NCBI GenBank assembly: GCA_000328365.1
Contig: KB309137.1
Location: 385,233-449,232, forward strand
Direction of reading: 5' to 3'
Length of the DNA: 64,000 nt
From: Capitella teleta
Taxonomy: Eukaryota; Annelida; Polychaeta; Capitellidae
In this document: piece after piece, positions 47,401 through 60,870 of the stretch
How the letters are laid out: every line of letters starts with the position of its first letter
Position numbering within the stretch: the first letter of the stretch is position 1
Notes under the pieces: model-generated
The model's database searches: none
Seen by the model: only the letters and a program-made list of their open reading frames with translations
Told to the model about the DNA's origin: nothing
Translations under genes and position numbers: made by a program

Positions 47401-50400
47401 GACGGTGCCGCAGGAGGAGGTGAACCAGCAGATCCAGAGGAAGGACTCTTGCCAGATGACTGCTGCTGGTTGGCGGCCATCAGCGCCGCTTGTGCCGCTG
47501 CCTTTGCGCCCTTGGGGCCAGGCGAACTGGGTCCTGATGAGGAGCTGTCACAGCCAGGAGACTTGCTCTGTTGTGGAGCTGAGGCTGAGCTGGCTGCAGG
47601 AGATCCGTTGCCTGGAGCAGGTGCTGGGCTGTGGCTGGGAGCGGCCATGGGACCGGCGGGTCCAGGGTTATATCCATATGGCTGCTGGCCATGCTGACCC
47701 ATGTTCATGCTTTGCTGGGGGTACTGGGAAGGGAAATTGGATGCTGGCATGCCTTGTGCCATGTGCATGTTGTGGTTGGGAGGCTGGCCATACATCCCAG
47801 ACATGGGAGGGCCACCTGACTGCCCAGCGGAAGAGCCGTAGGGACTGCCAGGGCGTCCACCAAAGGGCATGGCCCCTGGAGGCCCACGGTTGAAATTGCC
47901 TGCAAAATAACGTGCAATCAATTGCTTATCTTACAAAGGTTGATTGGAGAAGCTTATCCACAACAGAAGAGAGTGAGTGGGGAAAGGGTTAGCATTATCA
48001 TTAGCTGATTCCAAAAGCCACAAGGAAAGTAAATTGAAGTAGCAGGGTTAGCTCATTAGCACCGCATGCAGAGCAAGGCCTTACCTTGTTGATACTGGGC
48101 GTTGTAGTGCTGTGGCTGTTGCATGTTCATCATTGACATCATCTTATTCCCTTGGCCAGAGTACGGCCCCATTCCCCCTGGACCCATGGGGCGCCCCGGG
48201 GGCATCATGTGCGGGTGCTGGGCATATCCTCCTGTAGGGCATCAGACAAGGCATCAGTTCGCTCTCAGAAATCGTGAACACCAGATCAACAGTGCTGGGC
48301 ACCCGGACGGATTACATAACAGGGTCTAGATTGATTAGCATATGGCCTGAGTGCTGCCAGTCCTTGGCCAAGGTTGCATTCGGGTCAAGTTCAGCCCAAC
48401 ACAATTATCACTTATGTAATCAACTCCCAACCTATAAATTATGTAACACCGATCACAACTTTGATCTTGCTGGGTGATCACAGCATGTTTTGTTTACAGC
48501 ATGCACTGATGGGCCAGCGATAGGCACCGATTGACCGCGTTCTCAGGCTGCTGTTGCTGCGGAGGAGGAGAAAGAGGCTGAAGCAAATCCCCCAGGAGCA
48601 GAGATGCGAAGAGAAGGAATTTGGGTCAGTAACAACTTGTGCACCGAATGACCTCTACTTTGTTGATGGTGGCGATAAACGCCACAGGAGATGGATGCGA
48701 AGCATGAATGAATAGCGGGAAATGAAGAGGAGGAAAGAGGAGGCAGCGATCAATCAAGGGGCGAGGGCCACTTATTCACAGGACAGGACTAGGGTTCGGA
48801 ACTCACCTTGGTTGGCCATCGGCGACTGGATTCGACTTTGCCCGTCCAGTTGACCAGACGCAGGGGGGCGAGGAGGCATCGGGCTGCCCACGCCCTGATT
48901 GCCTGTGGACAGATACACGGTGACCACTGTCAAGAGACAAACATGAGAACTCACCAGACACGGATCCTGGCGTGTTGCAGCGCGAACTGTTGGAACCGGC
49001 AGGCGAAGGCACAGGTCGCTGCTGCTGGGGTGGCGGGGCAGGGTGCGAGATCGGAGGAGGAGGCCCGCTGTTGGACACGGCAGCTGCGGCAGCTGCAGCA
49101 GCTGCACCGGTGTCAGATGATGAGTTCGAGGCGGCGTCGTCGACGGGAACACCGCTAGACGACGACAGCGGATTCTCCTGTGAGATGAAACCCGGAATGA
49201 ATCAGGTATCGCCATGCGCGGGAGGTGAAGACGCCCGCGGAAATACTGGCCACTCGTACAATCCAATTGCAGTGGTCAGTGGTCCAGTACGTTTACAATT
49301 AACTCCTTCAGAATTAATTATTTACACAGTCAGTGAAAAGGACGCCCCATCGGTTAACTGCGGGGTTCGGGTCATTGTGTAAAATAGAACTGAACAAAAT
49401 AACTTCCGACAGTTTCAGTTTCCAGCAAACACTGATACTAGCAGGTCCGCTAATACCAAGTAATTAAATATAATGCATTACAACCAACAGTTATTAGCTA
49501 CAGTTTACTATGTTGCGATGTCATGGGGGCCGAAGCGCGAGTACGGCGCATGCAGAGCGCGAGAGAGGGGGGTGGGCCATTAGGGGATGCACTCATTCAT
49601 CACGGTCGCCTTGGCAACGCAGCCAAGCCAAGTCCAGCTGCGAATGGTGAATGACAGGCTGGGCGCCCGGGTAATCGGAGAGCGCTTGAATGGGGGATCA
49701 GACCCCACCCCTTCCCGCACAAACCCCTCCCCAATGACACACAATAAGTGAACCACGTGCTTCCCAGTGCAGATCAAAACAACGCGACCAACACATGTGC
49801 TTTACGCATGCTGTCACCGGCGAAGCGATGTATCACGTCGTTGGTGTTTGTACGACGTACGAGAGTGTACAGCGCGGATACGTACCGGCCATGACAACGC
49901 CGTCATCGTGAACTAGGCATACATCACGTCAGAACACAGCCAGGATATTTCAAGATATGCCGTGCTAAGGGTTTCGGATGTTATTTAAATTTGAAAAATG
50001 TCAAAAAGTGGTGAAAAATCACCATATCGAAAAGCCGAGGACCCCAGCGACTGAGTGCGGCCCCAAACACCTTGAAACGAGCGAAGTCCAAAAAGCCGCT
50101 TCGCCTATTCGCAAGCGAAGTGCGTGAACTACAGTGGCACATCATAGTGGCAGCTGATTAAAAGGCATCGACCAGTGTGAAAAATGAAACCCCAACAACA
50201 AGTATTAAAGTTCACTAAAGAAAATGAAACCAGCATAAAACCCAAGTGTTCATAAACAAAGCCGTAAAGTTCAACCCTAGGCCTAGGACAACAATCGAGA
50301 ATGATAAGCATATGGTGTATGAAGTTACCTGTTTTATAATAGCAATCTTCAAAGTACGACTTCGCCTACTTGATCACCATCTGGATTTCTCAGCGCTTAG

Positions 50401-53400
50401 CAAGGGTACAGTGCCGATTCGCTAGTAGGAGCAGGCACATCCAGTCGACTGTAGCCCGCTTCGACGCTATTCTATTTCTCCTGTTATTGAGCGCACACTG
50501 GCGAAACAGCCAGAGAACCTACGTACGCTGAAAGTTGGCAGGCAAGCGAAGCCAAGCCGCCGCGGCGGAGCGAGCATAGATAATTGAAGCTCGCTAGGCC
50601 AACCAACGCGGCCTGCCTCCACGCCAGTCGAGACAAGCCAGCCCCATATGCTGAGCACAGCGGCCACACACACAGAAAACAGTGCGCTACACGCACACGC
50701 TACGCACAGAACACGCACTCAGCCCGGAGCGAACATCGAAGTAGATGCGGCTGGCTGACTGTCAGCGAGCACACACACTCACGCACAGCGCGGCTGCACA
50801 GCGCAAGCAGCGGCAGCCGCAGCAGCGGAGACAGCAACGGCAGGCCTTAACTGCAGCGCCATTTGCATATTCCATCAGTCTGAATAAGAAATAAAGGACG
50901 GCCACTGCTGGACACGCGGACATTTCCGCAAATGCTCACAAACTTACAAGAAATGACCAATTCATTCAAGAAGCCATAAACTTGAATTTAGGCGTTAAAA
51001 TGACCGTAAAGTGCAGAGAGAAAAATGTGCACAAGCAAACTAGAATACTAGTATATCGTTCAAAAACTCTGGAACTGCTTTTTATGGCCACGAGAAATGC
51101 ACCGGAGAAATTTCAAAAGTTACGACGAAAAAAAAAACCCCTCATAAAATCCACTGGCGGACGTGAATGTGTGTATCAACTCATAATTGACCAGAGTGGA
51201 ATAAACTTTCCGCTTCTATGTACAAACACGCAAAGCAAGGCTGCGAACTGCGCTTCCTTTGTACGACTGAATGCCAGCATAACACGCGGCTTTCCGCTTC
51301 AGCAACCGTCGCAAAATACGGGCTGTGGTGAAAATTTAAAGAGCGTCGTCGTCCTGTGAGTAGCGCTCTGATGGACCGACGGCTCGCATTTTTCCACTTC
51401 TGGCCGCTTCTCGTCGAGTAAATCCGAACGAGCAAGACGCTTTACAGTTTACACAATAAAATGACTGCTGATATAAAAAAAATACGTAAATCTAAAATTG
51501 CAATGCTGCGAAATCGATACCAGGTAGCGGTATGCCTATACATCTAACAATCGCAGCGTATGTCAGGCAGATTAAACAGGGCATCCTGTGAACAGGTAAA
51601 ATACGACAATCGAGATATGGTCGCATCAACATCAAGATCTAGCCACGCGATAACGCGGCTTCGGCGGAGGCGGAGGATGTGAAGACCAAAGGCGAAAGTT
51701 CGAGTTGCTGAGCTGCAAGCGTTCAATCGCTGGCTGCATATACGTGCAGTACTGTGCACATCAATAGGAGTGCGTATGACGAGGCCTTGCAAATCGATTA
51801 AACTGACTGCGCATGTGAGACCGTGAACACGAAACAGCGTAAAGTAATAGATAATATTTTTGAGAATAAACAATGTATAAACTATAAACAATTCATTTAT
51901 TTGTTAATTGATGAAATATTCTGAGTACGGGGTGCAGCGTTGTAGATTGCGAGGCACAGGCATAGACTGCATAACACTTGGTGTTATCAATAAGAGCGGC
52001 GGCATACATGCACGCCATGCCTTCATCGTTATGCAAGAGATGCATTGGAGAGATGAATGCAATCAGAAAAGTACTGCGCAAGAGGACTGCGCCATCAAAG
52101 CAGAGGACGGGGCACGGGGAGGGAGTGGGTTCCATAATTCAGTATAGATTTCCTGCTGCTGCTGCTGCCGCTGTTGCAGCACAGAGTTCGATGCCACCTC
52201 CAAGCCACGAGGAGAGAAGGCGGCGCTCAGAGCTTGGCGGCGATTCTGTATTCAGAAAAAGCGCGGGGCGAGGGGCAGCGTCGCATCCAGATCGAAGCCG
52301 AGGCCGTCGGCATCGCAGGCAGCAGGCACCCCCGCCCCGCCGCCTGCGATTTTGCGTTTCCTACATAGGTTGCGGCAGATTTCTCTCATTTGTATGCATA
52401 TGAATATTCATTATCTCACAGGAACCAATAGCAGAAGTTGTACAACTAAACCAGGTCATGCGAAGATGGCGACTCCCGTGCGACGCTGCTCGCTATGCAA
52501 CGCTGTGCCTGAAATCTCGATTAATGCGACGAATATCAAATATGTGCACCGAGAGTGCTCTTGTTTCGGCGCTCCATTGCTTTGGGAAGTACACTGGTCT
52601 ACGACCAAGCACCTCACGCCTCCTAACACGGAAACGAATTGGTGTTCAGCCTACAGCTGTTCAACGACGAAAGGTTTTGTCAGGCAGTCGCCGTGGTGCG
52701 CCCCTCGGACGACCCTGCAAAAGCAGTTTAGCAGAGAAGAGAGATACGCCCACAAAATGTTCGACATGCTCTTCCCCCACGCAGAAAGGTTGCAGCTCAT
52801 AATCTCAGTCTATGTGTCGCCAAGAATCAAACATTGGGAAAGACTCATTCAGCAAAGTGATATCACGAAATGTGCCATCAACAGTGTTTTATTCTTGCAT
52901 GATCTGTTACTTTTATNNNNNNNNNNNNNNNNNNNNNNNNNNNNNNNNNNNNNNNNNNNNNNNNNNATAGAACAAGATCACAATGCATAGTTATTGCATA
53001 CTGCATAAAGTGTGAATGCATCAGGCGCATGGCCGTTGGGTCGGAGGCATGCACGTACTGCATCTGAGGAGGCGTGTGCGTAACGGACTATCGACCTGCA
53101 AGCCCCGGCCGAAGTAAGGTCCGAACCAGAGTGCGATTTTTCCAAATAGGGCAGCAACATTACATTTTTTTAAGCTAACCTTTGATGTTACCAATCAGTA
53201 ATCGAAACGCGTCACAATCGACGCTCAACAACAACTGGTTATATGCACACGAAGAACACGGCAACAAGGTGAGCCCCCTCCTATGTGCAGCACAAAACTC
53301 ACATCAAGGTGAGCCCCCTCCTATGTGCAGCACAAAACTCCCATGCAGACTACGGCATCCATCTCAAAGATACTATGAAAATGATTGACAGATAATTATA

Positions 53401-56400
53401 CACAAAGAAAATGTCCTTTCAATTCCCTCTATAACAACCGCTTACGGGAGATTTCAGTGACCAAACATGAGCATAGCGCATTATTTCATGTCCAACATCA
53501 AGTATTTGAATTTCGAAACGAAATCCACAGTGCCATTAGGCCAATGCATGGACGAGCAGGACGTCAACCCACGAAGCCTACCGAACCATGCGTTGACTGG
53601 ATTCAAGGTAAGAGCGAATTCAACAGGTGCTCTCGTTGCAAGTGAGGAGAGTTGGACGCCGCATACACGAAGCGATTGCTGTTCGGAGGCCCCCCTGCCG
53701 CTGTACGCAGCCAACACAGCAGCGCAGCGGAAGCAGCAGGAAGGAGCAGAAGCCAGGTGCAGCAGCAGCAGCGGTCATGATGAAATCAGAATCGAACTGC
53801 TTATTGCTTCTTCCCTCGATCAGAGTACCGTTGAGTACACCTGATCTGAGGTGTCATAATGCACATGAACGGGAAAAACACAGCAGATATTGTACTGTAT
53901 TTACTATATGGTATGCATTATATAAATGATATTGTATAATGATATGTTAAATTTAATAATATATAACTTCCCATTTACTTGCAGTTGTGCAATGCTATTA
54001 TATAGTCCATTTATGAACTGGATGTCAACTCAGTTCAATTTGCAAAGCACAGGCACTAGGAATGAACATGAGCACAGAGGTGAAAATAACGCCATTTTTC
54101 ATCTTCAATTTCCAGTTTCATGCAAGGCAATGTTTGTGAAATGAAGAAACCACCACATAATATCTACGAATTACTGATTACATGTAGAAACATAAGAAAT
54201 GGCTTTATAATTATGTCAAAAAGTGCACCTCTTTGGGAAAAATAATTTGAGTACCGGGTATCAAGTTGAGTATAGTATATGCATGCATATGTAACCATCT
54301 AAAATGGCATGGAGCTATAATGGAGGTGGTAATCCTGACTCCCAGCAGTAACCAAAATGGATCATGAATGATTTATATGGAAATAATCAACACACATGTG
54401 CAAACAGTTATGATTGTTGATTGCACATGTTACATGCATAAAGCTGAATCGCAGTCCGTGATTATTGGAGGGGGTGTGGGGGGTGGCAATTGGTGCGTAA
54501 TTGAGATAATTTATAGGGATTATGTATGCATGTATAAGTGTACCGTCGCCAGGAATTTCAGCACTGCAATGTAGTTCATTCAGATTTCACAGATTTATCT
54601 GAAGTCTAAATAAACAAGCTGAGACCATGCAGGTGGACTGGAATCAATGCCAAGATAATCTCATATGTTAACTGTTTACTGGATGCACCAGTACATTGCA
54701 AAGTTCCATATATAGCTACCTGGGGTTAGCTTGGAATAAGAGTGATTAGCTGATGGGAGTGCCCACATGATGAAATCAGAGAAAGATGTCATCGCATATG
54801 GCGATGATATGGGTGCTACAAGCCTACAAATGCCACAATATATAAGCAGAGATTAATTAATCTGCAAAACATTTGACGCTTCTTCTAAATTTGACCCCAG
54901 GTCACTGAAGCCGAAGCAAAAGAAGCTTAATGGCTTTTATTTTATTTATTATCATTTATCTTTCATTTGGACCTCAGCTCATGTGCATTGCATTGTACAC
55001 TGACCATGAATAAGCATAGGGAGAAGGTGATTCCTACCTGAGAGTTATGTTGGGGTGAAGACTGAGGCGGAGGGCCGTTGGGGGGCCCGTTGTCGTTGGC
55101 AGGGGACGGCGATGGCTGCTGCGGCTGCTGACCAGACGGTGACTGACCTCTGCCACCCGAAGAGCTCGATGTGCTGATGGAGGATGTATTATTGTTGGAA
55201 TGAGCGAAAGATGAAGGTGGGGCATGCTGCCCATAGTTCATGGCACCACTAGACTGGCCTCCGTAAGGCATCTGTAACAAACAATGTGCATGCAATGTAA
55301 TTTGTACACAGCGTTTGCAAACCTGTTGATTGTAACTGTGAGGAGGAGGTGCTCCTCTTCCACCCGGGGCTCCCTGCTGCTGCTGGGGACCCATGAAGCG
55401 GCTGGAATTCGGAGAGAATTGCTGATTGCTGTTCACCCCAGTGGTTGGGGGTGCAGAGGTGGGCGCTGCCGAAGAGTTCTGCGGGTTGAACCCTTGGCCC
55501 CCTGGCCCAGGACCCGTCGGTCCTTGGTGTTGCTGAGGGTAGCTGGAGCCATTGGGTCCAGCCGCACTCATATTCATCATGGGTCTCTGCCCTCTCATGC
55601 CATTGGGGTCAAACATCGAACCCTGTACAAGCAATAACACCATTATTCATAGGCATCAGTAATTCAAGATAATATATAAACATGCACTGCAATCCAGAGT
55701 AGTTCATAGAATAAAGGAGAGTGATTTCTCGGAAAGGCATGACAACAAAGCATGCACAGGCCAAAGGGGACTTCCAGGAAGACAACATACGAGCTGAGGC
55801 TGAATTCAAAGAAGAGCTTTAGCATCGCATGCAAAACCATGCCAATTGATTCATAACATCAGTTCATTGACGGGGGAGTAACAGAAAGGGAAAAAAATCA
55901 CACAACAGAGATTGAGAGAAGAGCGAAACATAAACACCGCCGACACAATAGAGCGATAAGTAGGCCAAGTCATGAAGACGGCGGAGAGATGAGAGCACTG
56001 AGTGCCCTGATCTCAGTGGAGCACACTGAATAGACGGCAGTCAGCGCCAGAGGTCCATGACCTTCGCTCTTCAATAGCATTAATTCTGCGTGCTCATCCT
56101 TCTTCCGTCGTCCGATTCTTCTTTCCATCTTTCAGATCATTCGGGTCGCACGCATCCGTCGCGTCGTACATAAATAGACCAGCAGTGCCCCAGAACAAGC
56201 ATAGCCATGCATAAAACCACGCTGGTGATCTAATTAGCATAAAACCATCCGTTGTCAACAAGGATTCCTCCCCCTCCTCCGAAGCCGGCCATTCAACGCG
56301 GACGGATCATCTATCAGCGCGGCTCACAGCAAGAGCAGTAATAACGGCAGCACACAGCGGTGAGTGTCCTGTGCCGTGCAGTGCGCCTTCATTCAGCAAA

Positions 56401-59400
56401 TACAATGCAATTAATCCGCACTTGAATCAACGCATTATGATGTCATCGCATGAGTTCAATGGAGCAGATTTCAGGCCACAATCAGGTCATGATTTATTGG
56501 TTACGTAACAGAGACATCATGAAGCCGGCCATAATCAAAACAACTACAAAGATATGCTGCATGTTTCACTCGTCTCCAGGGTTGAACGTGTGTTTTCAGA
56601 GGCACAACCGACGTGTACAACGCTTAAGCTGTATGCATGCATTGGCATCACACAGAATACATGTTTGTACAGCACATTGTACAGCTACCGGTATGTATTT
56701 ACAATTTATGACGGGCGACGGCCATGGCAAGCGAACCAGTGCACCAAGAACCGACTCGAACGAAACGGTTCCTAGAAATTCGAAAGTCGAAAACAACACT
56801 GACCAAAGTACACTGCAACTCAATAATACATTATTACATAACTATATACCACTACAATAATGAGTGACGACATAATACTCATAGTATTCTAGCAAACATA
56901 TAATTACATAATATTATGTGAATGCTATTAAATTGCTAATAAAGTAATAAATAAAATAATTCATCATCACATCATAATCATTACATGAGACACATAATAA
57001 TGTAGTAATTCAGGAATGGTGTCACTAAATTATTTTCAATTCCTCATTTGCATCACAGGGAAATCTTGATTTATGCAAGTACGAATGCTGTAAAGTAAAC
57101 GTGTCGAATACTGTCTATTCGGTATTGGATCATTCGGAATTTTGGATGTGAAAAAAATCAAAGTTCTCTTCAGTATTTATCGATACATACTAAATTAGGA
57201 CGACATATATATAAATTATATAAATTATAAATCTAATAATGGACATCATAATTTAGTAAATTTACCATAACAATAAGCCCAGATTTAAATTAAAGGTTAA
57301 AAAAATAGTCAAGTGATAGGCACTCATTATGCCTCAGCATTTACAAGTCACAATCCACTACTTGAGCTACAATATTTTCATTGAAATGCTGAATGCTAAC
57401 TACATGTACAATGTATATCAGTCCACAAAACTCTGCATCCATGTGCAGAAGATAAGGGACATTAGGATTAGGAAATCGGAACTATAGAAACGGTAATACA
57501 GGAGTTAGGTTTTACTTTATGCCAGGGGTAGGCAGCTCACACCACAGGTTTAATTTTAGCTTTATAAATATAAAATAAATAATAATACCATTAAGTACAT
57601 GTACATGTAATAACTAATCAGTACCAACATAACACTAACCCTCTCGTAATCCCTGTATCACCGATTCAGTAGTCTGTAGCTCCCTTAATTACACATATAA
57701 TTTCATAGATAGTAATATGATGGTATACTCTTTAATGAACTGATAAGAGTATTATTTCAACTCTATTGGCAACCAACCACAAAGATCTACTCAACCGAGC
57801 GTAATATCCACACGATTTTATCATTCATTCATGTTATATCGTTGTAAAGTTGTGAACACAATTACTTAATTTGTACAGTCAAATATCAAAACAATGTAGA
57901 TTTCACAACATTTACACGAGATGCCAATAATAAAAGGATAGCTAAAAGCAGAAAACTATATATCAAGTCGCAGGTGAAGTAGTGACCTATTTTAGTATTT
58001 TTACTATTTTATCACATTTAATCCCAAAATGATCTTAACAGCAGCATCACACGAGCCAAGTGGAAACCTACAGAGGGAAATAATGGAACTAGCTAGTATC
58101 TAGATAGAATATTATGTACATGTATGTACTACCTTAGAAGTCAGGGTAATGTATTACAGTATTATCAATGCTCACTACTGAGAAAGTACTGATTCGCAAA
58201 AGGCAGCTCTATAGCAGAGCAGTGCGCGCACGAGTAACAACACTGCATGAGTCACCATGCAGTGACATTGGCAAGCGCTGAAGGAGGATGCAATACAGAG
58301 AGTGAGGAAGGGCTGCAGGGGGAAACATCACTGAATGAATCCAAATGCCTAACTCATCATGGTGAATCAATTGACAACGAATGATAACACTTATCTTTTT
58401 CATTCATTGAGAAAGGAAAACAAGTGTCACTAATAATAACACCGATTACCACTTATAAGAAAATTAATCATCGTTTTAAAATTTACAACAAATCCTCAGG
58501 TTACAAACAAGCAACAGTTTCTATAGTTGTAGTTACTTCTTAACATAAAATGAGTACCCCCGCCCCCCTCCCTCCGTCAAAGATTCCTTATTAAATCATT
58601 CTTCAAATTCTCTCTTCATTCAATCTTGAAGAGTAATTGAATTAAAGGCAATCACGCGCACCATTCTTCCCCGGTAGAAAACCTAGATTGGCTTGAAGGA
58701 AATTGAGGAACCCGTGGCACCACAGGCAGCAGCAGCAGCAGCCGACAGCAGCAGCTCAGGAGGGAGAGAGGCTGCGTGATGAATTGATTGCCTGACAAAG
58801 GCCAGCGGCCAATCAGAGAAACAGAAGCCGACCAATCAAAGTCGGGAACCGAATGTTGCCACGAAATTCGAAATCCTTTTGGCAGCAGATAAACACATTG
58901 CACATGGCCAGCAGCAGCAGCGCATAAAACCACGCAGCGGCAGCGCAGCGGCCGCCTATGAAAGAAACCTGAATACTGATAGATGCAGCCATTACGCTGA
59001 GGCATTAATATTGACACAGCAGTGTAAACAAAACATGTGCCGTCTACACGTGGAAGAGCCCGATATAACCATGCATGGATATTCACAGAAAGAATGCACC
59101 AACCTGATTTCGGTAGTTGCCCTGTTGCATTTGTTGATAAGGATGCATGCCGGGTCGCTGCGGAGGGCCGTTCCACCCTGGGTTGTACCCGACGTCCTTC
59201 TGGCTTGCTCCACCCGGACCGCCTCCTCCTCCTCCCATATTGTAGTCATTATAATTGCCCTGGTATCTTGGTCCAGGGCTGTTATTCTGGAGTAGCTGGT
59301 TCAACGTAGGGGTTGGGCCGCCCTGTTGCTGGATGGTCGCCCCAGACATGAACCGTTGCTGATTCGAACCGTAGTTCGGAGGCACCATATTCGGGGACAT

Positions 59401-59898
59401 CCCTGGTCCACGGGCACCCATCGACGGTGGCCGCTGCATGCCAGGATTGGCCCCGTATCCAGGGCGTGCATTTCCCTGCCCATAGTGTCCATATTGAGCA
59501 CTTTGTTGCGAATATTCGCCGCTTGCATTGGGCATATTTCCACCGCCATGTTGATCGAAGCCAGCGGCGGCGTTGTTGCTGGCTCGGCCTGAGAATCCGC
59601 CCCCGTTGTAGTTAGGCATGGGCTGAGAATTCACCATATTGTCGCCCATCTTTCCATAGTTGTCATTACTCACATTAGGTCCTCCTGGGGGGTAGTTATC
59701 CATGTGTGGAGCGTCCATTCTACGAGCTAACTCGCGTTGTTGTTGCAACGCCGAGTCCCTGTTCAGGTTAGCAGAGGCAGCTCCACCATCTTGGAAGCCT
59801 GGTTCTATTGTGCTAGAATCAGACCCAACAGCGGACGATTTCAACTTAGAACTCATCCTCTGGTCATCACAGATATCTGTCATGCACTTATCTTTCAT
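38496..59898 (-). CDS. ARID1A: AT-rich interaction domain protein 1 (BAF250, Osa)
   Basis: Fifteen exons in phase on the minus strand: 59104-59898, 55323-55622, 55038-55271, 48955-49177, 48807-48902, 48085-48231, 46865-47899, 46298-46638, 44978-45386, 44212-44923, 43237-44156, 43014-43175, 41801-42288, 40995-41112 and 38496-40948, giving about 2810 residues (human ARID1A 2285, fly Osa about 2700). An in-frame stop lies 12 nt before the start. The N-terminal half is low-complexity Q/P/G/S/M sequence. Exon 9 holds the ARID DNA-binding domain (about 1068-1165): RRPFLERLFSFMEEKNAP, GGLVDVTKNKKWRDVSG and LRKNYTKYLFPFEC. Exon 14-15 carries VDPWRLMMALRSGLLAES, and the BAF250_C domain (about 2440-2800) contains CLCLSNILRSLSFIP, CMPVLDGLLHWAVCP and LATPPFSRM. 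It is the defining subunit of BAF chromatin remodellers. Intron 12 uses a GC donor. It is the single ARID1 seen; A versus B cannot be told. Confidence 0.95.
43446..43680 (-). repeat. 30-bp coding repeat in ARID1 exon 11
   Basis: Three near-identical 30-bp units (43501-43530, 43531-43560, 43561-43590) sit in a longer degenerate array. They encode the decapeptide MGQGPPPQPQ in frame, at about residues 1590-1670. The low divergence of the core units points to recent slippage or unequal exchange. Confidence 0.9.
46481..46498 (-). repeat. CAG run encoding polyglutamine
   Basis: A short CAG run in ARID1 exon 8 encodes seven glutamines (PPTPLQQQQQQQENG). Shorter glutamine and serine runs occur in the other N-terminal exons. 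Confidence 0.8.
49178..52916 (-). other. ARID1 intron 3, first part, CpG-rich
   Basis: Segments 49500-49870 and 50450-50870 are markedly GC- and CpG-rich compared with neighbouring introns, with GCCGCCGCGG-type runs. On the minus strand TGTGC|GTGAGT at about 50783 could be the donor of a non-coding alternative first exon. An open plus-strand frame at 52352-52916 resembles nothing known. Confidence 0.4.
52917..52966. other. Assembly gap, 50 N
   Basis: A second run of exactly 50 unknown bases, inside ARID1 intron 3. No coding exon is needed here to keep the ARID1 frame. Confidence 0.95.
52967..55037 (-). other. ARID1 intron 3, second part
   Basis: No exon is needed or seen. It contains the 40-bp direct duplication at 53261-53340 and otherwise AT-rich unique sequence. 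Confidence 0.5.
53261..53340. repeat. 40-bp direct duplication
   Basis: 53261-53300 and 53301-53340 are head-to-tail copies; the last 36 bases of each are identical. Each copy contains CAAGGTGAG, a splice-donor-like string on the plus strand. It lies about 300 bp from the gap. Confidence 0.9.
55623..59103 (-). other. ARID1 intron 1
   Basis: A 3.5-kb intron with no recognised gene. The stretch 55960-56400 is richer in GC, and 56830-58160 is AT-rich. CAG/CTG-rich patches occur near 58725-58755 and 58905-58950. Confidence 0.5.
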
Positions 59899-60870
59899 AA
59901 TAAGTGTTTAGCGAAAAGCTTACCACCAAAGTTTGCCACAAGAAGTCTGCAGAAACAGGCGTTTTTGTCTCCGCGATGACACGACATAACGAATCCACTC
60001 TACGCACCGATTCTCGCAAGTCCAATCGAATATCCACTCTTGATCACTTTCCCATTGACATTCTGAAGGTTTCCAATCAGCACTCAAAGTTTATACACAC
60101 GTGTTTCGAGGGAGTCGAGGGAAAAACTTGAGGCCGATGGCAGCATGGTCTTATCATAAACTCAGCTATTATACGGAGCACCTCTATAGCGGCAACACCG
60201 AAGTCCAGCGCCGAAGAGCTATCAATGCGCTCAGCCTGGCAATGAAAACGCCAACAAAAATTGTCACAGAATTTCTTCAAATTCGCTTAAATGGTCGGCA
60301 TATATCTAGTTATTCCAGATAAAAAGATTTCCGTGAAAAATATCAGCGTTAAATTATAATTATATGCGATAGAGTAAAGAACTATTTTCTTCGCCCGAGT
60401 CCCTGCGCGGATGAACAAAAGTTTTGGTTTGTGAGGCGTCTGGGGCATTCTTTTCAAAGCTGCCTTTGCAATTAGCCGGCCGATGCTATCCTTTCTGTCC
60501 CTTTGCAAAATCTTCCCATCTCCCGAGTTCATCATTTTTGTGAATTTACTTCGAAACCTAGGATTTTGAACCGAGAAATCATAACATTTAGCGCCATAGT
60601 GTACATCGATATACAACGAGCGGGAAACTGCCTTTGTGCAGCGACAGAGGGCGCTCGATGGAACAGCCGCTGGGCCGAAGGCTCCTGCGATGTTGACGTC
60701 AGTGCAAGGCCAGCCTGATATTATTGAGCATGCAATTCTATTTGCTCGCTTTTTGCCGCGATACTTCGCCTGGCGGACGCTGCTCTGGGCCCAGCCAAAG
60801 TGGCCGGTCCGGGTCGCGGACATGTTTTCATAATCACCCGAGTTATGAAATGTAAAAAAAAATATCAAAA
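59899..60870 (-). promoter_or_regulatory. ARID1 upstream region
   Basis: CpG-containing sequence upstream of the ARID1 start, richest at about 60640-60800, with a perfect CRE (TGACGTCA, 60694-60701). The transcription start was not located. A 193-codon minus-strand frame (60287-60868) lies here but resembles no family I know. Confidence 0.35.

Noticed and set aside
47039-47893. Long plus-strand frame opposite ARID1 exon 7
   Set aside because: It is the antisense shadow of GC-rich, low-complexity ARID1 coding sequence; the same holds for 43667-44239 and 38587-39279.
52352-52916. Open plus-strand frame of about 190 codons in ARID1 intron 3
   Set aside because: No family resemblance, runs into the gap, and frames of this length arise by chance in a 64-kb window searched in six frames.
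60287-60868. 193-codon minus-strand frame upstream of ARID1
   Set aside because: No recognisable domain, biased basic composition and no splice partner found; kept only as part of the ARID1 upstream region.
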